Positions 1 to 5,911 of a DNA stretch of 7,559 nucleotides are shown here, in pieces (position 1 is the first letter of the stretch; each line of letters starts with the position of its first letter). Below the pieces are notes generated by a model, which saw nothing but the letters and a program-made list of their open reading frames with translations, was not told where the DNA came from and made no database searches. A program made the position numbers and the translations under genes. This DNA is from Prevotellaceae bacterium (GTDB lineage Bacteria > Bacteroidota > Bacteroidia > Bacteroidales > Paludibacteraceae), in NCBI GenBank assembly GCA_031255055.1, contig JAIRTG010000017.1:1-7559 (forward strand), given 5' to 3'.

Positions 1-28
1 ATTAGTGATTAGTGTTTAGTGATTAGAC
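1..28. repeat. Degenerate heptamer repeat (ATTAGTG), left copy
   Basis: Four consecutive 7-bp units are visible: ATTAGTG (1-7), ATTAGTG (8-14), TTTAGTG (15-21) and ATTAGAC (22-28, degenerate). The run begins at the window edge, so it may extend further left. Positions 4-26 are identical, in the same orientation, to 7489-7511 after dnaA. Between this run and the minisatellite (29-134) I see no gene or recognisable signal. No function is known to me; this looks like a dispersed intergenic repeat. Confidence 0.75.
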
Positions 29-117
29 AGACAGTGCAGACTTTCCTCTTCTCGGGGTGAGAGACGGAAAAACACAACAAAATCAGAGTAATCCTATAAT
101 CCGGAAAATCCGGAAAA

Positions 118-384
118 TCAAGGTTCGGATAGCGGGTTCTCGCAGTAAGTTGGCAGGTTCTCGGTGTAAGTTACCAGGTTCTCGGTGTAAGTTACCAGGT
201 TCTCGGTGTAAGTTGGCAGGTTCTCGGTGTAAGTTGGCAGGTTCTCGGTGTAAGTTACCAGGTTCTCGGTGTAAGTTACCAGGTTCTCGGTGTAAGTTGG
301 CAGGTTCTCGGTGTAACCTTGCGGGTTCTCGGTGTAAGAGTTGGAATTATTTTTATTGACGGTGACAGTTAAATTTAGTACCAT
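118..384 (-). other. Possible 88-residue heptad-repeat ORF overlapping the end of lptD
   Basis: On the minus strand an ATG at 384-382 overlaps the last 10 bases of lptD in another frame and opens 88 codons through the array. The peptide begins MVLNLTVTVNKNN. It then consists of ten heptads of the type YTENLPT or YTENLVT (first one YTENPQG, last one YCENPLS) and ends shortly after the array. It has no signal peptide and matches no domain I know. In favour of expression: the ATG sits at the lptD stop, which would allow translational coupling. Against it: any 21-bp repeat easily keeps a frame open, the units are nearly identical at DNA level so there is no synonymous-change signature, and the other strand is open too. 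I treat it as an unproven ORF, not a gene. Confidence 0.2.
135..340. repeat. 21-bp tandem repeat array (minisatellite) next to lptD
   Basis: Nine full 21-bp units starting with GGTTCTCG lie head to tail at 135, 156, 177, 198, 219, 240, 261, 282 and 303, and a partial tenth starts at 324. Units 1-8 differ almost only in two adjacent bases near the end: TTGGCA (call it G) or TTACCA (call it A). The order is G-A-A-G-G-A-A-G, so units 1-4 (135-218) and 5-8 (219-302) form an 84-bp higher-order repeat. Unit 1 also differs by CGCAG in place of CGGTG, and unit 9 ends CTTGCG. There are no unique spacers. Because 21 is a multiple of three, one frame stays open on each strand. The array lies just beyond the lptD stop codon, so lptD transcripts may run into it. 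Confidence 0.95.
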
Positions 385-3236
385 ACTACATTATTGGACA
401 TAAGCGGATCGCTTCTCTTTTCGTATTTCAAATCCTGTAGCATACTGGCATTAACTCCGATACGGAAGTGATATGTTTTAAATTTGCCGAAAGGCACGAA
501 ACCGGCAGTCATAGTCCAACAATGCAGGCTCCGGGTGACATTCACATTGGTATATGTGAACTGCTTGGCTTCAAAATCATAGGTTGTATTTCCCGATAGT
601 TTCCAATTGCTTGTCAGCGACAAGTTGGCCGAAAGGCTTAAATTATGTTTGAAATGCATTTTGTATTCCAATCGGTCAAAATCAATTCCATCCTGCGTGC
701 TGTTTTCCTCATACCGAATAGAATAATTCACACTAATACTCCAGGGGATTTTAATTTTTTCGTAACCTTCATTATCAAATTCACTGGCGCCGGACTCTTT
801 ATTATTGTTTGGCGAGCCACCCTGCATCGGGTCATCGCCGGACATATCTTCGTTTTCTTCATTTGTACCGTCATCATTTCCCTGATTATTATTTGTTTTG
901 GTATCCCCTCGTCCAAAAAGTTTTTTGAATGTATCGTTATTAAATGTATAGGATAAAGAAGTTCCCGTCCCTAAAAATTTCGGAAATTTACCATAATTCC
1001 AGCGGAGTTTGTCAACTCTATTTAAACCCGTTTTCGAACTGTTTAGCTCTCTCAGGTAGGGGTCAAATACCCCCGAAAGGTTAATTGAATAATTTCTGCC
1101 GAACTTCAATCTCAAAGTAACATTGAAATTCGACCACTTAAATGACTCCGCTATCAGATTATAGCCGCCACTGATGGACAGATTGTCTATCAGGCTTACT
1201 TTTTTAAACGGTTCTTTTCCGGTAGTATCATTATCGTTCCGGAGTTTCATTTCCAGATTATTGCCCAACGAAAAACCAATACTCCCCGATTTTCCCATTC
1301 CCGGCGTTCCATAGAGATACCCCTGATATTTGGAATAAGTCACCCTTTCCCCATAAATCAATGCGGGATTATCAGGGTCGGGATTTGTTTTCATATATGA
1401 ATCGTAAAAACCCCACATCGGATCCGAAAAATCGGGATTGTAACTAAAACTGATCGACGGTGTAACCACATGACGAATCTGCCTCAACTTCAACTGCCTC
1501 CCGAAAAGACTGTCTTTCATCGTGTACATCCCATACAGCTTTGTCTGCGCCGAAACGCTCATGTTGAAATCATAAGCCCTTTTAAAACCCGGAATGGTAT
1601 CTCTTTCCACCACTTTATTTTCAGCGTTCCACGATTGTTTTGTTTCACTCAAATACCACCGCGAATTATAGTTGATGGCAGGCGTGATGTTGACAAAATC
1701 AAACAAGGTAAACGAAGCGGAAATCGGTATACGGTGTTGCATTCCGTTTCGCCAATCTTTTATAAATGATTTTGAAAGAAATTCGCGTTCTTTTACGCTG
1801 CTGATACTGTTTGCCAATGAACCGGAATAGGACATTGAAATTTTTTCGTACCACTTTTCGGGGCCGATTGCGCTTTTTCTTTTAAAGGGGTAGAACCGGC
1901 TGTATGAGATTGTTAAATTCGGTAAGGTGACAGACAACGTCGAATCTTTTGTTCGCTGATTAATGCTCATATTCGCCGATAAGGACAACGAGGGAATATT
2001 GGCAAAACGTTTGGTGATGTTTACACTCGACCCTTTTGTGTTATTTGAATTTAAATTCGGATCATAATAACTATTGATGTTACTTTGATTATAACCGCTT
2101 GTCGAGAAATCGACGCTGGCAGAAAAACTCATCAGCGGATTTGCTTTTTGATCCTGCGAATGTGACCACCGGACGCTGAAATTGGTCGCTTCCCGATAAT
2201 CGGCCATACCCTTTTCGCCTGTCACATCATTTCTGTAGCTTACGTTCAGATTTCCTCTGAATTTATATCGTTTCAGATAAGTCGATGTTGCGTTCAATGC
2301 CCAAGTTCCTTTTGTATAAATGTCGCCTCGCAATTCCATGTCGACGTAATCATTGATCGCAAAATAATAGCCGCCGTTTATCAATCCCAATCCGCGCGAG
2401 AGTTCGTCGGCATAAGAAGGCATCAGCAACCCCGAAGAATAATTACTCGTAAACGGGAAAAAGGCAAAAGGGACGATAAGAGGCAAAGGCACATCGGCAA
2501 TCACCAAATGAGCAGGACCTGTCACAACAAAAGAATTGGGCTTCACCTTTCCTTTGGACAAACTGAGGTAAAAATGCGGATGGTCGTGGTTGTCGCAAGT
2601 AGAATAACGCGCTTCGGCAATTGCCAGCATTTCATCATCAATTTTTTTTGTATACTCGCTCACAATGTAACCTTCACCCTGCTGCGTTACGGCAGAACGA
2701 ACATACCCTTTTTTAGAACGCAGATTATAAGTCATCTGCTTTGAAGAATATTCGGAGCCGCCATCCGAAAAAACAGGCTCACCCGTGACAACACCCAACG
2801 TATCCGTCCGGCCTTTTGCATATACCATACTGCTATCCATTTTTACGCGGATATAGTCGGCCTTCAAATTGATATTTTTATACGTCACATCTCCCGAACC
2901 ATACAAAATCCCGATTCCATTCCTGAAAAATACAACAGAATCCTGCGCTGTATATATAATGTCATCGTCGATTTGGTTTGACTTTTTCTTTATCGAATCC
3001 ACGGCAGCGGAATCCGCGTGATGTATGTGCAGAGTAGAGTCTGTCAGTTCGATTTCAAGTTCGTTATTGAGATTCGCCGGTACGGAATCGGGAATGATCG
3101 GCTGACCGATGCGGTTTGTATCCGGTAATGAGACCTGCGGTTCCTGAGAGTACAACCATAAATTAAAAATCATCGCAACAAAAAGCGCGACACTTCTTAT
3201 TGCGATAGACACATTTAATTTAGGGCAAATTTGCAT
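375..3236 (-). CDS. lptD: LPS-assembly outer-membrane protein LptD (Bacteroidota type)
   Basis: LptD is the outer-membrane beta-barrel that, with lipoprotein LptE, inserts lipopolysaccharide into the outer leaflet. The 953-residue product has an N-terminal hydrophobic segment (about 12-30, likely signal peptide). An OstA/LptA-like beta-jellyroll follows at about 88-215 (VVFFRNGIGILYGSGDVTY, then ADYIRVKMDSSMVYAKG). The junction is ARYSTCDNHDHPHFYLSLSK (209-228), then PLPLIVPFAFFPF and SSGLLMPSY (about 250-274), comparable to the SGFLIPNA region of E. coli LptD. The rest is alternating polar/aromatic strands of a large barrel. Only two cysteines remain after signal removal, C214 and C906 (SLHCWTM). 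An Asn/Asp/Gly-rich stretch at 775-826 is probably a surface loop. The ATG is the first in frame; an in-frame TAA lies 24 bases upstream (3261-3263). It is divergent from the amidase gene. The family call is firm; the fine domain limits are estimates. Confidence 0.93.
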   Translation of the reverse strand: MQICPKLNVSIAIRSVALFVAMIFNLWLYSQEPQVSLPDTNRIGQPIIPDSVPANLNNELEIELTDSTLHIHHADSAAVDSIKKKSNQIDDDIIYTAQDSVVFFRNGIGILYGSGDVTYKNINLKADYIRVKMDSSMVYAKGRTDTLGVVTGEPVFSDGGSEYSSKQMTYNLRSKKGYVRSAVTQQGEGYIVSEYTKKIDDEMLAIAEARYSTCDNHDHPHFYLSLSKGKVKPNSFVVTGPAHLVIADVPLPLIVPFAFFPFTSNYSSGLLMPSYADELSRGLGLINGGYYFAINDYVDMELRGDIYTKGTWALNATSTYLKRYKFRGNLNVSYRNDVTGEKGMADYREATNFSVRWSHSQDQKANPLMSFSASVDFSTSGYNQSNINSYYDPNLNSNNTKGSSVNITKRFANIPSLSLSANMSINQRTKDSTLSVTLPNLTISYSRFYPFKRKSAIGPEKWYEKISMSYSGSLANSISSVKEREFLSKSFIKDWRNGMQHRIPISASFTLFDFVNITPAINYNSRWYLSETKQSWNAENKVVERDTIPGFKRAYDFNMSVSAQTKLYGMYTMKDSLFGRQLKLRQIRHVVTPSISFSYNPDFSDPMWGFYDSYMKTNPDPDNPALIYGERVTYSKYQGYLYGTPGMGKSGSIGFSLGNNLEMKLRNDNDTTGKEPFKKVSLIDNLSISGGYNLIAESFKWSNFNVTLRLKFGRNYSINLSGVFDPYLRELNSSKTGLNRVDKLRWNYGKFPKFLGTGTSLSYTFNNDTFKKLFGRGDTKTNNNQGNDDGTNEENEDMSGDDPMQGGSPNNNKESGASEFDNEGYEKIKIPWSISVNYSIRYEENSTQDGIDFDRLEYKMHFKHNLSLSANLSLTSNWKLSGNTTYDFEAKQFTYTNVNVTRSLHCWTMTAGFVPFGKFKTYHFRIGVNASMLQDLKYEKRSDPLMSNNVVWY

Positions 3237-3274
3237 CCGGTAGTTAACTGACGAAAGATGTTATCAATGGGCGG

Positions 3275-3282
3275 CAAATTTA
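3275..3282 (-). promoter_or_regulatory. Candidate -7 element for lptD (TAAATTTG)
   Basis: Read on the minus strand the bases are TAAATTTG, a perfect match to the Bacteroidota -7 consensus TAnnTTTG, about 38 bases before the lptD start codon. I find no clear TTTG at the expected -33 distance, so the promoter is tentative. Confidence 0.4.
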
Positions 3283-3378
3283 GTCAAAAAAGAATTTTCG
3301 GGTCTATTAATAATTTTTTTTTATGATAAATTTGAGAATTTACGAACGCCATTGCTCGATATAACGTAATAAAAACAG

Positions 3379-3386
3379 TAATTTTG
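3379..3386 (+). promoter_or_regulatory. Candidate -7 element for the amidase-MCE operon (TAATTTTG)
   Basis: TAATTTTG matches the Bacteroidota -7 consensus TAnnTTTG perfectly and lies 52 bases before the amidase ATG. The nearest -33-like bases are ATTG at 3351-3354, 24 bases upstream, a little further than the usual 19-21. The T-run at 3314-3322 could add upstream AT-rich character. It faces away from the candidate lptD element, so the 202-bp intergenic region probably holds two divergent promoters. Confidence 0.45.
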
Positions 3387-3438
3387 CAGTGGTTTTTCTT
3401 GTTTTTACATCATCTGCTTATTCATTCTTAGGGATTAT

Positions 3439-4554
3439 ATGAATATAAAACACATCAAGCGACTCCTTTTTTACACTCTTTCGTTTCTCATATTCACCAC
3501 ATTCACATCAAATCTTGGAGCACAAGAGAAAAAATTCGTTTTAGTAATCGACCCCGGACACGGCGGAGAAGATCCCGGCGCCATTGGAAGCATCGCCAAA
3601 GAAAAAAACATCAATTTAGCCGTCGCGTTAGAATTTGGCGAATCGGTCAAAAAAAATCATGCCGATGTAAAAGTAGTCTACACAAGAAATACCGACAACT
3701 ATCTCACGCTACAAGAACGCGCAGATATTGCAAATAAAAACCATGCGGATTTATTCGTTTCCATACACACCAATTCGGTAAAAAGCCAATCGGCCTACGG
3801 CGCCGAAACATATACATTGGGTTTGGCCAAAACAAAAGACAACCTGGAGGTGGCAATGAAAGAAAATGCCGTTATCTTGCTCGAAGAAGATTACGAAACA
3901 AAATATCAGGGATTTGACCCCAACTCGGTAGACTCATATATCATATTTGAATTTATGCAGGACATACACATAGACCAAAGCCTCGAAACCGCACGGTTGA
4001 TTCAGGAGCAATTCGCACATCATGCAAAAAGACACGACAGGGGCGTTCGGCAAGCGGGATTTTGGGTACTTCACCGTTCGGCATGTCCGAGCGTACTGAT
4101 CGAGTTAGGCTTCATATCCAACAAAAACGAAGAACGCTATTTAATGTCTAAAAGCGGACAAAAAGAAATGGCAAAAGCAATCTACAACGCCTTTTCGTCC
4201 TACAAACGCGGACACAGTAAACGGTCGGGCACAGGCTCGTCTTCCGCAGCGCCGGACAACACAAAACAGGCAACCGAAACGGCAAATAACTCTCAACAAA
4301 TCGTTTTCAAACTGCAAATTTTTGCCACAAAAACACAACTGAAAACAGGTGCGGCCGAATTTAAAGGCCTCGAAAATGTTGACTTTTATCTCGAAAACGG
4401 CATGTACAAATACGTGACAGGCACAGAAACACAGTTTGAAAAAATAAATCAGCTAAAGAAAAAACTTTCGGACAAATTTCCGGAAGCCTTTATAATCGCA
4501 TTTCAGGGCGATAAAAAAATCGCCGTAAAAGATGCACTAAATAGATTGAAATGA
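3439..4554 (+). CDS. Secreted N-acetylmuramoyl-L-alanine amidase (Amidase_3) with SPOR-like C-terminus
   Basis: This zinc hydrolase cuts the amide bond between N-acetylmuramic acid and the stem peptide of peptidoglycan, typically for daughter-cell separation. The 371-residue product has a signal peptide (about 1-28, ending LGAQ). The Amidase_3 domain spans about 32-255 and shows the expected zinc and catalytic residues: H41 in DPGHGG, E55 in KEKNINL, H110 in SIHTN and E222 in IELGF. The stretch at about 140-180, between the second zinc histidine and the last helices, is longer than a minimal catalytic core. It resembles in position the autoinhibitory helix of AmiA/B/C-type amidases, which is an inference. 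A Ser/Thr/Gly-rich linker (about 258-286) leads to a SPOR-like domain at 288-371 (IVFKLQIFA to GDKKIAVKDALNRLK), which in this family targets denuded septal glycan. It is followed after 48 bp by the MCE gene. Confidence 0.92.
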   Translation: MNIKHIKRLLFYTLSFLIFTTFTSNLGAQEKKFVLVIDPGHGGEDPGAIGSIAKEKNINLAVALEFGESVKKNHADVKVVYTRNTDNYLTLQERADIANKNHADLFVSIHTNSVKSQSAYGAETYTLGLAKTKDNLEVAMKENAVILLEEDYETKYQGFDPNSVDSYIIFEFMQDIHIDQSLETARLIQEQFAHHAKRHDRGVRQAGFWVLHRSACPSVLIELGFISNKNEERYLMSKSGQKEMAKAIYNAFSSYKRGHSKRSGTGSSSAAPDNTKQATETANNSQQIVFKLQIFATKTQLKTGAAEFKGLENVDFYLENGMYKYVTGTETQFEKINQLKKKLSDKFPEAFIIAFQGDKKIAVKDALNRLK

Positions 4555-4602
4555 ACCATCCCATCCCGAAATTTTAATTTACAACCATAATTCAACAACA
4601 AC

Positions 4603-5520
4603 ATGAAGAAAAAAATACTTACAAAAGAAGTCAAGGTCGGAATCATGGCCATTGTCGCAATTTTCCTGCTCTACTTCACATTGAATTTTTTAAAAGGGAA
4701 AAACATATTCCATCCGGTAAACTATTACTATGCGTCATACGAAGACATCGGCGGACTGATCCCCTCAGCTCCTGTCTACATCAAAGGGTATAAAGTCGGA
4801 CAGGTTGATGAAATCACATACGATTTTTCAAAAAAAGAAACATTTACAGCGCTTATTTCCATCTCGAAAGATATTGAATTGCCTCACGGAACGATTATCA
4901 ACCTGATTGACGACGGACTGCTGGGAGGAAAAGCAATCGAAATTATGGTGAATCAAACGAACACGGCAGCAAACAATATTCACAAATCGTACGACACATT
5001 GCCGTCGTCGGTAAGCGAGGGATTATTGGGACAATTGCAACAGTCGCTGCTGCCGAAAATCAATCAGGCAATCAACAACATTGATTCCATTTTGGGATTA
5101 GCGATCAATTTATTGGAAGACGAAAGCCTGTCGAACAGCCTGAAATCAATTGACCGGCTGACGGCAGACCTCGCCCACAGCTCGTCCCAATTAAAAACAT
5201 TTATGCAACGCGACGTGCCAAATATTCTGACCAACGTTGATTCACTGAGTGCCGATTTGGGACAGTTCGGCTCAAATCTCAAAGAAATCGACCTGCAAGC
5301 TACCGTTGCGAATATCGACAAAACAATCGGCAGCCTGAACCGAATGACCGAAAAAATGAACGACCCGAACGGAACCATCGGACTGTTGCTGAACGACAAT
5401 AAACTGTATGACAACCTCAATAATACGGCAAATAGCGCCGAAAAACTGCTGATCGACTTGAAGGAAAACCCCAAAAAATACGTTCATTTTTCCCTCTTCG
5501 GAAAGGACAAAAAAAAGTGA
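4603..5520 (+). CDS. MCE/MlaD-family substrate-binding protein of a lipid ABC transporter
   Basis: MCE proteins such as MlaD are anchored in the inner membrane and form rings that carry phospholipids across the periplasm together with a permease (MlaE) and an ATPase (MlaF). The 305-residue product has a short basic N-terminus and a single membrane segment (about 11-30, GIMAIVAIFLLYFTLNFL). One MCE domain follows at about 40-117, with VYIKGYKVGQV (58-68) and LLGGKAIEI (106-114). The helical C-terminal region (about 140-290) is rich in regularly spaced Leu/Ile and likely coiled coil. The end, DPNGTIGLLLNDNKLYDNL followed by a Tyr-Val-His-Phe segment and Lys-rich tail, is in my memory characteristic of Bacteroidota MCE proteins. 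No mlaE or mlaF is in the window. The 48-bp gap and common strand suggest cotranscription with the amidase. The start follows an AACAACAAC leader with no Shine-Dalgarno. It is mlaD-like; orthology to E. coli mlaD is not shown. Confidence 0.9.
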   Translation: MKKKILTKEVKVGIMAIVAIFLLYFTLNFLKGKNIFHPVNYYYASYEDIGGLIPSAPVYIKGYKVGQVDEITYDFSKKETFTALISISKDIELPHGTIINLIDDGLLGGKAIEIMVNQTNTAANNIHKSYDTLPSSVSEGLLGQLQQSLLPKINQAINNIDSILGLAINLLEDESLSNSLKSIDRLTADLAHSSSQLKTFMQRDVPNILTNVDSLSADLGQFGSNLKEIDLQATVANIDKTIGSLNRMTEKMNDPNGTIGLLLNDNKLYDNLNNTANSAEKLLIDLKENPKKYVHFSLFGKDKKK

Positions 5521-5534
5521 TATTATTTAAAGTC

Positions 5535-5562
5535 ATTCTAAATAGAATTAATTTTCATTTTG
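5535..5562 (+). terminator. Weak candidate terminator after the MCE gene
   Basis: ATTCTA (5535-5540) and TAGAAT (5543-5548) form a perfect inverted repeat of 6 bp, 14 bases after the MCE stop codon. A T-rich tract (TTAATTTTCATTTTG) follows. The stem is all but AT-only and the two-base loop would open to four, so termination strength is doubtful. Confidence 0.3.
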
Positions 5563-5784
5563 TTCAAAACTTCAAATCGAAAGAGATCAAATCACTTATA
5601 AATAAATAGTTTGTTTCTTTCCCGAAAAAAAAAATCGGAAACACTTAAAAAACATCAATTCATTCATTTTCAGTATAGTTAGAAACGCAAAAATCATCTA
5701 AGCAACTACTATTCAGACAAATATTTGCAACTTTCTGAAACTAAAACAGATGAATAATCCCCGCTTTTTCATAAAAAAAAATCA

Positions 5785-5816
5785 TTTGTGTATCCCGAAA
5801 AATCTTTTGAATTTTG
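5785..5816 (+). promoter_or_regulatory. Candidate dnaA promoter (TTTG - 20 bp - GAATTTTG)
   Basis: TTTG at 5785-5788 and GAATTTTG at 5809-5816 are separated by 20 bases, the spacing expected for Bacteroidota -33 and -7 elements. The -7 element differs from TAnnTTTG only at its first base. Transcription would start near 5820-5825 and give an untranslated leader of about 85 bases. The weak DnaA-box-like TGTGTATCC (5787-5795) overlaps the -33 element, a position that could suit autoregulation, but the match is poor. Confidence 0.45.
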
Positions 5817-5899
5817 TACCCTCAAAACCCACCTCTTTTGTTAAAATCGCTTCAAAATAACAAAGGTTTTCGGGCTAACAATCTACAACTTTACTATAG

Positions 5900-5911
5900 A
5901 TGATGCAATGA
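5900..5911 (+). other. Three-codon minicistron overlapping the dnaA start
   Basis: ATG ATG CAA TGA reads Met-Met-Gln-stop in a different frame. Its TGA overlaps the first dnaA ATG (5908-5910) as ATGA, the arrangement used for translational coupling. It may be chance in a sequence with several ATGs close together; nothing else supports a function. Confidence 0.2.

Larger units (their letters stand above)
5521..5907 (+). other. AT-rich 387-bp intergenic leader of dnaA
   Basis: A hand count gives about 27% G+C, well below the flanking genes. I see no gene here. It contains the weak hairpin after the MCE gene; a run of ten A (5625-5634) flanked by TTCCCGA and TCGGAA, which can fold into a bulged hairpin; a 10-bp palindrome CAAATATTTG (5718-5727); and the candidate dnaA promoter. 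I looked for DnaA boxes (TTATnCACA on either strand). The best match is TGTGTATCC at 5787-5795, 7 of 9 bases in reverse orientation, and there is no cluster. An origin of replication is therefore not supported from the sequence, although AT-rich DNA next to dnaA is a place to look for one. Confidence 0.7.

Noticed and set aside
135..340. CRISPR array
   Set aside because: Units are contiguous 21-mers with no unique spacers, and no cas genes are present.
57..359. Plus-strand ORF of 100 codons with GSRCKLA/GSRCKLP heptads
   Set aside because: It is the plus-strand reading of the 21-bp array, kept open by the repeat length. It has no leader peptide or known domain and its upstream part looks non-coding.
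5064..5474. Minus-strand ORF of 136 codons inside the MCE gene
   Set aside because: It is antisense to a well-supported MCE-family gene and has no recognisable domain.
5521..5907. Chromosomal origin oriC
   Set aside because: Only one poor DnaA-box match (TGTGTATCC, 7 of 9) was found. AT richness alone does not establish an origin.
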